Below, one piece after another: positions 8,618-17,079 of a stretch of DNA of 64,000 nt (within the stretch, counting starts at the first letter, position 1; each line of letters begins with the position of its first letter). Location: assembly GCA_019637175.1 (NCBI GenBank), contig JAHBWD010000007.1, forward strand, positions 124,001 to 188,000. The letters run 5' to 3'. The notes beneath the pieces were generated by a model, which made no database searches, was not told the DNA's origin, and was given only the letters and a program-made list of their open reading frames with translations. Made by a program: the position numbers and the translations under genes. The stretch comes from Labilithrix sp. Its GTDB lineage: Bacteria > Myxococcota_A > Polyangia > Polyangiales > Polyangiaceae.

Positions 8618-9394
8618 ATGGATCAGGGCAGCGTGAGGAACCTCGAGCAGATCCAGGAGAACGACGGAGAGGCGCGGACGCCGCGCGGCGTCACGCTGCT
8701 CCTGGTCGCGCTCGGCGGCGCGTGCATCGTGTTCGCCGGCCTCGCGATCGGCGGACGCCGCGCGTCGCCGACGGCGCAGAAGGTCGATCCGCTCGGTGAT
8801 CTCGTCACGCAGCAGGCGAAGATCGGTCACGCGTCGCCGAAGGGCACCGACCTCAGCACGCGCGAGGTGACGTTCCCCGGCATCCTCAGCGACGAGGGCG
8901 CACCGACGACCGCGCTCGCGGCGGTCAAGGGCGGCTCGCGCGCGCAGGTCGATCCGTCGGCCGCCATCGCCCTCAACGTGCAGGGTTCGCCACCTCCTCC
9001 TACCGAGCGCCTCCCCGTGGTGCCGCTGCCGGCGCAGAACGTGATCGAGGCCTCGCCCGTCGTGACGCGGCCGCGTGACTCGTTGACGCGAGCCGCCAGC
9101 GACGCGGCACAGATCTCATCCGCGCAGGCTCCTGCGGCGCCGCCGGGACGCGAAGGCGGCTATCAGCTCCAGGTGAGCTCGTTCCGCACGCAGAACGAGG
9201 CCGACAGCTTCGCGAGCCAGCTCCGCGCGCGAGGCCACAAGGCCTACGTCGTCGAGGCGCACGTCCCGGGTCGTGGAACGTGGTTCAGGGTGAGGATTGG
9301 TCCCTTCACCAGCCAGCACGCCGCATCGGCTTACCGCGCCAACTTCGAGGGTCGCGAGCACGTCGTTCCGTTCATCGTGCCGCCCAGCAAGTGA
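8618..9394 (+). CDS. SPOR-domain membrane protein
   Basis: A 258-residue bitopic membrane protein. Residues ~25-47 form a single transmembrane helix (GVTLLLVALGGACIVFAGLA), followed by a long flexible Pro/Ala-rich periplasmic linker. The last ~80 residues are a SPOR domain (YQLQVSSFRTQNEADSFASQ, then RGTWFRVRIGPFTSQ). SPOR domains bind denuded glycan strands of peptidoglycan, usually at the division septum, so the protein probably acts in cell-wall or division processes. A GAGG ribosome-binding stretch near 8605 precedes the ATG; a GTG at 8615 is an alternative start. Confidence 0.9.
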   Translation: MDQGSVRNLEQIQENDGEARTPRGVTLLLVALGGACIVFAGLAIGGRRASPTAQKVDPLGDLVTQQAKIGHASPKGTDLSTREVTFPGILSDEGAPTTALAAVKGGSRAQVDPSAAIALNVQGSPPPPTERLPVVPLPAQNVIEASPVVTRPRDSLTRAASDAAQISSAQAPAAPPGREGGYQLQVSSFRTQNEADSFASQLRARGHKAYVVEAHVPGRGTWFRVRIGPFTSQHAASAYRANFEGREHVVPFIVPPSK

Positions 9395-9406
9395 TGGCGC
9401 GGCGTG

Positions 9407-9423
9407 CATCGGCTGCGCCGATG
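9407..9423. terminator. Small hairpin after the SPOR gene
   Basis: Seven-base arms CATCGGC and GCCGATG around a TGC loop lie 13 bases after the SPOR stop codon. There is no T-run, so termination is only possible, not established. Confidence 0.35.
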
Positions 9424-9442
9424 TGCCAAGTTAAGAGAACGG

Positions 9443-9604
9443 ATGCACGGGGCCTTCAGTCTACCGCTCTGGGCGCTCGCGCTCGTCGTCGCTGCGGTGG
9501 CTCCGTTCTGCGCTCGCGCTTGGGGCTCGCACGTCGAACGTCGCGCTCGCGAGCGCACGCTTCGCCAGCTCGCGCCGCTTTCCCACGAGCGAAAGGCGAG
9601 CTGA
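9443..9604 (+). CDS. Small single-pass membrane protein, hypothetical
   Basis: A 53-residue open frame whose first half is a hydrophobic helix (LPLWALALVVAAVAPFCARA), followed by a basic helical tail (HVERRARERTLRQLAPLSHERK). That layout is typical of a small inner-membrane protein with a cytoplasmic tail. AAGAGA at 9433-9438 could serve as a weak ribosome-binding site. An in-frame ATG at 9404 would add 13 charged residues and overlap the hairpin. No family recognised; the frame may be chance in this GC-rich DNA. Confidence 0.4.
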   Translation: MHGAFSLPLWALALVVAAVAPFCARAWGSHVERRARERTLRQLAPLSHERKAS

Positions 9605-9678
9605 CGAGGCCAAGCGCGTCGACGCACCGCCTGTCTATCCAACGCGTCGTGATCGGATTACGTTGCGCTCGTCGTTCT

Positions 9679-9684
9679 GAGGAG
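9679..9684 (+). promoter_or_regulatory. Ribosome-binding site deciding the amidotransferase start
   Basis: GAGGAG lies 8 bases before ATG 9693. It fixes the start at MARLFG and so supports the view that residue 2 is Ala, not Cys. An ATG at 9685 is in another frame and directly touches the site. Confidence 0.65.
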
Positions 9685-9692
9685 ATGACCAC

Positions 9693-10550
9693 ATGGCACG
9701 TCTATTCGGCCTGATCGGGAACCGCGCTGACCTCGCCAGTCGCGCGCTCGCCTTCGAGGCGGAAGCGCTGCGTGTGCATTCGAGGGGCACGCCGCTCGGA
9801 TGGGGTATCGGCTTCTACCAGGGCGGCGAGGTGCTGATGCGGCGCCGGCCGATCGACGATCACGAGGCCGTCGAGATCGCCAAGGTCGCCGGCGACGTCC
9901 GCGCCGACGTGCTCGTCGGCCACGTCCGAAACGCGACCGTGGGAGCGCTGCGTACGGAGAACACCCACCCGTTCCGCTACCGGCAGTGGCTCTTCGCGCA
10001 GACGGGCACGTTGCCGTCGTTCGACGCGATCCGCGAGCGCCTCGTCGGCAGCGTGCCCGAGTTCCTCCGCTCGTCGATCCGCGGCGAGAGCGACGCGGAG
10101 ATCCTCTTCTACGTCTTCCTCTCGTTCCTTCACGACGCCGGCCGGCTCAACGACGCCGTCACCGAGCCGGCGCACGTGCGCGACGCGCTCCGCTCGTGCG
10201 TCGCCGTCGTCGACGGGATGGCGGCAGAGGTCGGAGGCAGCGCGAGCAACGTCAACCTGATGGTCTCGAACGGCGAGAACGTCTTCGCGCTCCACCGCGG
10301 CCAGCAGATGGGCTTCCGCACGTTCGTCGGCAAGGGCGACGCCGAGCAGCTCATCGGCGACGATCTCGCGCTGCGTCGCAAGACGCCCGAGCTCGATCAG
10401 ATGAACTTCATCCTCCTCGCGAGCGACTTCGACGAAGACTGGTCGATGGCCGCCTCGAGCCCTGCGGCTCAGTCACGCTGGAAGGTCGTGCCGGATCGTG
10501 CGATCGTGACCCTCGAGCGTGGCAAAGATCCGCACATCGAATCGATCTGA
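9693..10550 (+). CDS. Class II glutamine amidotransferase-like protein without catalytic Cys
   Basis: A 285-residue homologue of the YafJ/GATase-2 family. The fold signatures are clear: GWGIGFYQGGEV near residue 37, VGHVRNATVG near 73 and ENTHPF near 89. Active members begin Met-Cys, and the Cys becomes the N-terminal nucleophile. Here the protein begins MARLFG, so the nucleophile is replaced by Ala. The oxyanion-hole Asn-Gly of the HNGxL motif is also changed (AQTGTL). Glutaminase activity is therefore unlikely, and a binding or regulatory role is inferred. The start is well supported by a ribosome-binding site. The 3' end overlaps the next gene by 32 bases. Confidence 0.87.
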   Translation: MARLFGLIGNRADLASRALAFEAEALRVHSRGTPLGWGIGFYQGGEVLMRRRPIDDHEAVEIAKVAGDVRADVLVGHVRNATVGALRTENTHPFRYRQWLFAQTGTLPSFDAIRERLVGSVPEFLRSSIRGESDAEILFYVFLSFLHDAGRLNDAVTEPAHVRDALRSCVAVVDGMAAEVGGSASNVNLMVSNGENVFALHRGQQMGFRTFVGKGDAEQLIGDDLALRRKTPELDQMNFILLASDFDEDWSMAASSPAAQSRWKVVPDRAIVTLERGKDPHIESI

Positions 10551-11160
10551 CCTCGCGCTCGCGCTCGGCCTCGGTCTCTGCTGCGCTTGCGGCGGCGCCG
10601 GCGCGCTCGAGACGGCGACGGAGATGCCGAAGACGCCGCGCCGTCCCGACGGCGTCGTGCTCGAGCCTCCGCCCGCGCTCCCGTCGCCGCAGGATCGCGC
10701 GTCGGCCGCCGGCATCGTCGCGCTCCGGGAGCCGCTCGCCGACAAGGACGTCGAGGAGATCGTGCGCGCCTACGTCCGCGGCTTCGAGCGCGAGGACGTC
10801 GACGCGCTGATCCAGCTCCTCGCGCAAGAGGCGACGCCGCTCGGCCGCGCGGGCGGGCGCAACCAGCTCGTCGAGGTGTGGCGGACGAAGATGAAGAGCT
10901 TCGAGTACCAGCGCCTCGCCGGCTCGGAGGTCGCGCGCATCTCGCAGATCGAGAAGCACACGTACGAGACGCTCGGCGCCCCGGGCGCGAGCATCACGCG
11001 GCCCTCCGAGATGCGCCCGGGCGATCTCTACGTGCGCGTCCCCATCGCGACGCCGCGCGTGGGCACCGACCAGCTCTTCGGCGACGTCCTCGTCCTGCTC
11101 CTGCGCCGCGAAGATGGACGTCTCAAGATCGCCGGGCAGGCCGACGAGAGCGGGCAGTAG
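10519..11160 (+). CDS. Putative lipoprotein, NTF2-like
   Basis: A 213-residue protein with a signal peptide (LALALGLGLCCACGG) whose Cys cluster probably holds the lipidated residue. After a Pro-rich linker, the mature domain starts at about residue 75 with DVEEIVRAYVRGFEREDVDALIQLL, a helix typical of SnoaL/NTF2-like folds, then strands ending in GDVLVLLLRREDGRLKIAGQ. Start codon is GTG 10519 inside the upstream amidotransferase-like gene, a 32-base overlap suggesting translational coupling. Function unknown. Confidence 0.75.
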   Translation: MAKIRTSNRSDLALALGLGLCCACGGAGALETATEMPKTPRRPDGVVLEPPPALPSPQDRASAAGIVALREPLADKDVEEIVRAYVRGFEREDVDALIQLLAQEATPLGRAGGRNQLVEVWRTKMKSFEYQRLAGSEVARISQIEKHTYETLGAPGASITRPSEMRPGDLYVRVPIATPRVGTDQLFGDVLVLLLRREDGRLKIAGQADESGQ

Positions 11161-11163
11161 AGA

Positions 11164-11186
11164 ATTGGTTCAACCAGTGAACCAAT
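11164..11186. promoter_or_regulatory. Perfect 9-base inverted repeat
   Basis: ATTGGTTCA and TGAACCAAT are separated by ACCAG. The dyad begins 4 bases after a stop codon and lies about 107 bases upstream of the ATG at 11293. It is AT-richer than its surroundings and has no T-run, so an operator for a dimeric repressor is at least as likely as a terminator. Confidence 0.5.
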
Positions 11187-11292
11187 GTCCTCGCCGGGCG
11201 TGAAGCGCCGTTGGCGGTCGGCGCGGCAGGCTGCGAGAAGATTCGCAAATTCGGGGGGGCACCGTGGATCGACGGTTGCTCCGAGCGACGCG

Positions 11293-11865
11293 ATGCGCCC
11301 TCGCCTTCGTCGGTTCGCGCGGCTGCTCACGGTCGCCGCGCTCGTCGTTCCCGCTCGCGCCGGCGCGGCCGAGCCCGACGCCGAGACGCCGCCGAGCCGC
11401 TGGTACGGCTACCAGACCCTCGCCGCCGACGCGGTCGGCATCGGAGCGTTCTCCGCGGGCGTCGGCATCGGCATCAAGGAGCACAAGGTCGCGGCGTGGT
11501 CGCTCATCGCGGGCGGCGCGCTCGTCTACGGCTTGGGCGCGTTCACCGTCCACCTCCTCCACGGTCAGACGCAGCACGCGAAGCTCGGCGGGACCGTTCG
11601 AGCCATCACGCCGTGGGTCGGTTTCCTGATCCCGATCCTGCTCTTCGGCATCGGCGACAGGAAGGGAGACGACGCCGGCGCCCCGACGCGCGCGACGGCG
11701 ACGTACGCGATCCTCGGCGCGGGCATCCTCGCCCCCGTCGTGGTCGACGCGGCGATCGCGTTCGAGCCGATCCCTGGGTCACGAGAAGCGATCCCGCTCT
11801 GGCGCACGCTCTCCGTGGCGCCCGTCTCCGGCGGCGCCACGGTCGGGATGACGCGCGCGTTCTAG
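11293..11865 (+). CDS. Putative membrane protein with signal peptide
   Basis: A 190-residue protein of unknown function. ATG 11293 gives an N-terminal signal sequence (RLLTVAALVVPARAGAAEPD). Three hydrophobic segments follow: residues ~50-68 (GIGAFSAGVGIGI), ~73-92 (AWSLIAGGALVYGLGAFTV) and ~105-125 (TPWVGFLIPILLFGIGD), plus a glycine-rich one near 145. An upstream in-frame start at 11185 would add 36 basic residues and hide the signal peptide. A palindrome at 11164-11186 could regulate it. Confidence 0.7.
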   Translation: MRPRLRRFARLLTVAALVVPARAGAAEPDAETPPSRWYGYQTLAADAVGIGAFSAGVGIGIKEHKVAAWSLIAGGALVYGLGAFTVHLLHGQTQHAKLGGTVRAITPWVGFLIPILLFGIGDRKGDDAGAPTRATATYAILGAGILAPVVVDAAIAFEPIPGSREAIPLWRTLSVAPVSGGATVGMTRAF

Positions 11866-11901
11866 CGCGCGAAGACGTCGTTCGCGACCGCCGACGAACG
11901 C

Positions 11902-12774
11902 TCAGCGAGGCGCCGAGAGCGCGCCGACGGCGACGTCGACGTTGGAGAGCAGCTCGCCGACGAGAGCGTTCGTCATCGCCTCGTCGCTCGGGGGCGTCGC
12001 GAGCAGGCGCGCGCGCAGCGCCTCGAGGGGACCGCGACTCGCCGGCCGGGCGATGCGGGCGAGCGCCTGCACCACGGTCGTCTGCCCGGCGAGATCGAAG
12101 AACGATCCGTCGAGCTCGGGCTCGAGGACGGGCGCGCCGCCTTCGTGGCGCAGCGCGCCGAGCGCCTCGACGACGGTGAGCGCGTTGCCCATGCTCTCGG
12201 GAGCGCCGCGCTGCTTCTCCTCCGCGAGGAGCCCGATGAGGCGATCGAGCGCGACGCGGCGGAGCCGATCGTCGGAGGCCTGCTCGCCGAGGCGGCCGAG
12301 GCCCTCGATGATCGTCGGCGCGACGAACGGATCCGACGTGCTCATCTTCGCGAGCAGAGGGATCGCGGCCGTGTGACGTCGCTCGACGAGCGCGTCGACG
12401 GCCTCGAGGCGGACGACCGGATCCGAGCTGTCGAGCGACTGCAGGAGCGAGCGGGTTCCGGCCGGGCTCTCGTCCGCGGCGGCCGCGCGCACGGCGCGCA
12501 CGGCGGGATCGTCGGAGAGGTCGTCTCCCTCTTCGTCGTGCGAGCGACGCGCGACCCCGGCTTCGGGCGCGGCGCGCGGCTCCGGCGTCGTCGCGCGCCG
12601 TGACGCCGGAGCTGCGCCGGACGCGTCCTCGGCGAGAGGCGCGGCCGCGCCCCGCGCGTCGCGCGGCGGGGCAGGGCGCGCGTCGACGTAGACGAGCGCG
12701 ATCGCCGCGGCGACCGCGGCGATCACGCCCCACACGATCGCCTTCCGGCGCGCGGCCGGCGTCGAGGCACCCAT
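11902..12774 (-). CDS. Membrane-anchored HEAT-repeat-like protein
   Basis: A 290-residue protein. One N-terminal transmembrane helix (residues ~12-31, AIVWGVIAAVAAAIALVYV) is followed by a low-complexity linker rich in Pro and Ala. From about residue 85 there are alpha-helical repeats with the HEAT pattern: DPAVRAVRAA, DPVVRLEAVDALVERR, DPFVAPTIIEGLGRLGE and TTVVQALARIARP. Such solenoids bind other proteins. It lies 13 bases downstream of the GH104 gene on the same strand, so they may share a transcript and act in the periplasm. Confidence 0.75.
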   Translation of the reverse strand: MGASTPAARRKAIVWGVIAAVAAAIALVYVDARPAPPRDARGAAAPLAEDASGAAPASRRATTPEPRAAPEAGVARRSHDEEGDDLSDDPAVRAVRAAAADESPAGTRSLLQSLDSSDPVVRLEAVDALVERRHTAAIPLLAKMSTSDPFVAPTIIEGLGRLGEQASDDRLRRVALDRLIGLLAEEKQRGAPESMGNALTVVEALGALRHEGGAPVLEPELDGSFFDLAGQTTVVQALARIARPASRGPLEALRARLLATPPSDEAMTNALVGELLSNVDVAVGALSAPR

Positions 12775-12787
12775 CGCGGGCTCGCGC

Positions 12788-13384
12788 TCAGCAGCCGCCG
12801 ACGGCGGCGCAGTACGTCGAGCGGAGCTGCGCCCGCGTCTTGACCGGCTGGCCGTAGCGCCCGGGCGGCAGCGATGCCCATTCGTACGAGAGCTTGTTCA
12901 GCGCGTTCGTGAACTCGGCGGCGGTCATCGCGCGCGTCGCGGGCACCGTGACCCGGCGGACCTTCGCGATCAGGTACTGCGCGCCGCGCTCCTGGTTCTC
13001 GGGCTCGAACGTCGACGCGCCGATCGCGCGCGCCGTCGGGTCCCACGTGCGCTTGAGGAACTGGTAGCGGCCCGAGGCCGTCGAGCAGATGCCGCGGCAC
13101 GTGTTGACGTTCGGGTGACGCGCGCAGCTCGAGAACCGCTTGTACGCGAAGCCGATGTTGTAGCCGTCGTTGCCGACGCCGCGCGTGCCCTCCGCGAACG
13201 CGATCGCGTCGTGCATGCCCTTCTGGAACTTGTTCACGGCGCCTCGGGCGCGCTGCGCGGAGCACGTCGGCCCCGTCGCGGCGGACTCGACCTCACCGAG
13301 CGGTTCGTCGACAGCGTCTGCTCCGCTGCATCCCGTCAGCGCGACGAACGCTGCCATCGCGACGACATAAGTACGCATCTCCAT
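12788..13384 (-). CDS. Secreted GH104-type (lambda endolysin-like) lysozyme family lipoprotein
   Basis: A 198-residue exported protein. The signal peptide MRTYVVAMAAFVALTGC carries a lipobox. The mature domain resembles the lambda endolysin family (GH104 lytic transglycosylases): AIAFAEGTRGVGNDGYNIGF with the presumed catalytic Glu, then HPNVNTC and TASGRYQFLKRTWD, and finally LSYEWASLPP. This family cleaves the glycan strand of peptidoglycan. Extra cysteines (CARHP, NTCRGIC, YCAAVGGC) suggest disulfides in the periplasm or outside the cell. The start was placed at ATG 13384 (MEMRTY) because an AAGGAT stretch precedes it; ATG 13378 is an alternative. A sigma54-like promoter lies 40 bases upstream. 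Confidence 0.8.
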   Translation of the reverse strand: MEMRTYVVAMAAFVALTGCSGADAVDEPLGEVESAATGPTCSAQRARGAVNKFQKGMHDAIAFAEGTRGVGNDGYNIGFAYKRFSSCARHPNVNTCRGICSTASGRYQFLKRTWDPTARAIGASTFEPENQERGAQYLIAKVRRVTVPATRAMTAAEFTNALNKLSYEWASLPPGRYGQPVKTRAQLRSTYCAAVGGC

Positions 13385-13423
13385 CGCGGGACCATCCTTT
13401 CCCTCGGCTCCCGCGCCGGCGGG

Positions 13424-13439
13424 TGCAGGCGCCGTGCCG
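13424..13439 (-). promoter_or_regulatory. Candidate sigma54 (-24/-12) promoter
   Basis: Read on the minus strand, CGGCAC-GGCGC-CTGCA fits the sigma54 pattern TGGCAC-N5-TTGCA with two mismatches. It keeps the essential GG-N10-GC spacing (GG at 13438-13437, GC at 13426-13425). Transcription would start near 13413, giving a ~30-base leader to the GH104 gene, with its ribosome-binding site in between. The gene for a sigma54 activator lies just upstream. Confidence 0.5.
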
Positions 13440-13624
13440 CCACATTCACACACACCGTGGGCGAAGTTTCCGCTGACGCGCGAAGATCGCTCCGCTCTCA
13501 CCGGAGTTTGTCGGATTTTGCAGAGTATCTCCGCGACGACGCGCGAGCCGCGAGCTGCCGCGAGAGGGCTTCGCGCTCGAGCGCGATCCATGATCTGGAT
13601 GCCGCCTCCATCAGGCGCCGCGCT

Positions 13625-15082
<1,458 letters not shown>

Positions 15083-15103
15083 CCGCGCCCTCGATCCTAT
15101 CCT

Positions 15104-15730
15104 CTATCGGGCCAGGGACGCCACGTCGACGCCGAGGCGCGCGCAGATCGCGTCGAGGACCTCGTCGGTGCGCCGTTCGAGGTCGGCCAGGGTCCCCGTG
15201 TTCTCGATGACGTAATCGGCGAGCTCGACCTTCTGGGCGAGCGGCGTCTGCGCGCGGATCCGCGCCTGGATCTCGGCGGCTGCGGCCCCGTCGCGCGCGC
15301 ACGCGCGGGCGATCTGGGTCGCCTCCGGGGCGGCCACCACGACGAGCGGTCGGAAGGCATCCGCGACGCCGTTCTCGACGATGAGCGCCGCCTCGTAGCA
15401 GGCGAGGGGGTGGCCCTCGTCGCGAAGCTCGGCGGCGCGCGTGAAGGTCAGGGTCGTGACGATCGGGTGAACGATCGCGTTGAGCTTCTTGCGCTTCTCG
15501 TCGTCTCCGAACACCTCGGCGGCGAGCCTCTTCCGATCGAGCGAGCCGTCTTCGGCGAGCACGTGCGACCCGAACGCGCGGACGACGTCGGCGAGGCCCT
15601 CCGAGCCCTTCTCGACGGCCACGCGCGCGAGCTCGTCGGCGTCGATGACCGGAACACCGCGCGCGCGCAGGCGCGACGCCACGGCGCTCTTGCCGGAGGC
15701 GATCCCGCCCGTGAGCCCGAAGACGTGCAC
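15104..15730 (-). CDS. coaE: Dephospho-CoA kinase
   Basis: A 208-residue P-loop kinase for the last step of coenzyme A synthesis, phosphorylating the 3'-hydroxyl of dephospho-CoA with ATP. The Walker A is GLTGGIASGKS (residues 5-15), followed by the family motifs GVPVIDADELAR and DRKRLAAEVFGD and the HPIV segment. It has the usual family length. The ATG start at 15730 puts the P-loop at the standard position. It is cytoplasmic. Its stop is 21 bases before the start of the FHA-sigma54 activator gene on the same strand. Confidence 0.95.
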   Translation of the reverse strand: MHVFGLTGGIASGKSAVASRLRARGVPVIDADELARVAVEKGSEGLADVVRAFGSHVLAEDGSLDRKRLAAEVFGDDEKRKKLNAIVHPIVTTLTFTRAAELRDEGHPLACYEAALIVENGVADAFRPLVVVAAPEATQIARACARDGAAAAEIQARIRAQTPLAQKVELADYVIENTGTLADLERRTDEVLDAICARLGVDVASLAR

Positions 15731-15759
15731 GGGCGCATCCTAGCAGCTAAGGTCGCCGC

Positions 15760-16284
15760 GTGAGGCTGCCGCGCAGAAAGGTGCTGAAGGCCGCGATCGG
15801 CCTCGGCGCGCTCGGGCTCGCGGGATCTGTGATCGGCGTCCTGCGCTCGCGCGGCTACGACGCGGCTCGCCCGAAGCTCGTCGGCCTCGAGCCGTGGCAG
15901 TTCGTGGTGGTCGAGCACCTCGCGCGGCGGGTATGCGCGGCCGACGCGCCCGGCGTCGTGACGCCCGACGACGCCGACGTCGCCGGCTTCGTCGACGCGT
16001 ACGTCGCGAAGATGCCCCGGCGGATGCGTCGCGACCTCGGGCGCTTCCTCGGCGTCGTCGAGCAGGTCGCGCCGGCGTTCTCCGGGTTCGCCTCGCGGTT
16101 CTCGCGGCTCGCGCCCTCCGACCAGGATCGCGTGCTCGCGTCGCTCGAGTCGAGCGCGAGCGATCTGTTGCGGGGCGGCTTCGAAGGGATCAAGGCGCTC
16201 CTCTTCATGGGGTATTACCGCGACGCGCGCACCTGGCGCGTGATCGGCTACGACGGTCCGCGCGTCGACGCCGCACCGCCCTGA
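15760..16284 (+). CDS. Tat-signal protein resembling gluconate 2-dehydrogenase subunit 3
   Basis: A 174-residue protein. The N-terminus LPRRKVLKAAIGLGALGLAG looks like a twin-arginine-type signal (RRKVLK plus a hydrophobic stretch). The mature part has VVVEHLARRVCAAD, FVDAYVAKMPRRMRRDLGRFL and GIKALLFMGYYRDARTWRVIGYDGP. This fits small subunit 3 of membrane gluconate 2-dehydrogenase-type enzymes, which carries the partner GMC flavoprotein through the Tat system. A GMC oxidoreductase gene follows at 17080, consistent with a two-subunit enzyme, although a minus-strand gene sits between them. The last 37 bases overlap that convergent gene. Confidence 0.75.
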   Translation: MRLPRRKVLKAAIGLGALGLAGSVIGVLRSRGYDAARPKLVGLEPWQFVVVEHLARRVCAADAPGVVTPDDADVAGFVDAYVAKMPRRMRRDLGRFLGVVEQVAPAFSGFASRFSRLAPSDQDRVLASLESSASDLLRGGFEGIKALLFMGYYRDARTWRVIGYDGPRVDAAPP

Positions 16285-17057
16285 CAGAGCGCGCGGATCT
16301 TCGCGACGTCGCTGGCGATCGCGTCGCGCGCGGAGGCCTGCGCGCCGAGCGCGGCGATGAGCGCCCTGAGCTCCTCGATCATGCGCGCGGCGTCGACCGT
16401 GACCGTGCGCGCGGCGGCCTTCGCGAGCGGCGCCGCCCGCGCGTCGAGCGCTCGCAGCGCGCGCTCGACGCGCGCGTCGGCCGAATGGATCTCGGCGACT
16501 CCGGCGAGGCAGCGGTCGACGTGCTCGATCGCGGTCGCGTTCTCCTCGGGCGCGAGGCAGCGGCTCGCCGCGTCGGTGAGCGCCTTGCACTCGGGGTAGT
16601 CGGCGTGGGGATCGGCGAGGAAGAAGCCGCAGCGGTCGTTGAGGGCCGTCGCGTCCGCCAGGTACGGGCTGATCTCGCGGCTCTCGCGGGGAAATAGGCT
16701 CGGATCGAGCCCCGCGCCGCCGTCGGGGATCCGAAGCCCGAGGGCGATCCGCGAGCGATCCGCGCGCCGCGCCGCCTCGGCGTGACGCACGAGATCGTCG
16801 CTCAGCGTCTTCACCTCCGCGGCGAGATCGGGTCGCGTGATCGTCGCGCTCGCGATCCAGCGCGCCGCCGCGTCCGACCGCGCGGCCTGGAGCGCGAAGG
16901 CGTCGAGCGGCGTCGGCTGCGCGTTCTGGACGAACGAGGTCGCCTCCTGGGCCTCGTCGAGGCGCGACACGGTCAGCCGGCACTCGTACGCCGGCAGAGG
17001 CTCGCGCGAGCACGCCGAGAGCGCGAGCGGGATCACGACCATGAGCCACGAGCGCAT
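16248..17057 (-). CDS. Putative lipoprotein, helical, unknown function
   Basis: A 269-residue protein starting MRSWLMVVIPLALSAC, a signal peptide with lipobox LSAC. The mature part is mostly alpha-helical and Ala/Arg-rich (AARWIASATITRPDLAAEV, VERALRALDARAAPLAKAA) with scattered cysteines (CGFF, ECKAL, RCLA, RCLAG, CQGG). No family recognised. It is convergent with, and overlaps, the subunit-3-like gene. It diverges from the GMC gene with only 22 bases between starts, so the two promoters must overlap each other's coding region. Confidence 0.7.
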   Translation of the reverse strand: MRSWLMVVIPLALSACSREPLPAYECRLTVSRLDEAQEATSFVQNAQPTPLDAFALQAARSDAAARWIASATITRPDLAAEVKTLSDDLVRHAEAARRADRSRIALGLRIPDGGAGLDPSLFPRESREISPYLADATALNDRCGFFLADPHADYPECKALTDAASRCLAPEENATAIEHVDRCLAGVAEIHSADARVERALRALDARAAPLAKAAARTVTVDAARMIEELRALIAALGAQASARDAIASDVAKIRALCQGGAASTRGPS

Positions 17058-17079
17058 CGTTCGATGCTACATCAGGCCG

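Noticed and set aside
15104..15730. A polyphosphate or adenylate kinase instead of CoaE
   Set aside because: The P-loop GLTGGIASGKS together with VIDADELAR and the HPIV motif is specific to dephospho-CoA kinases.
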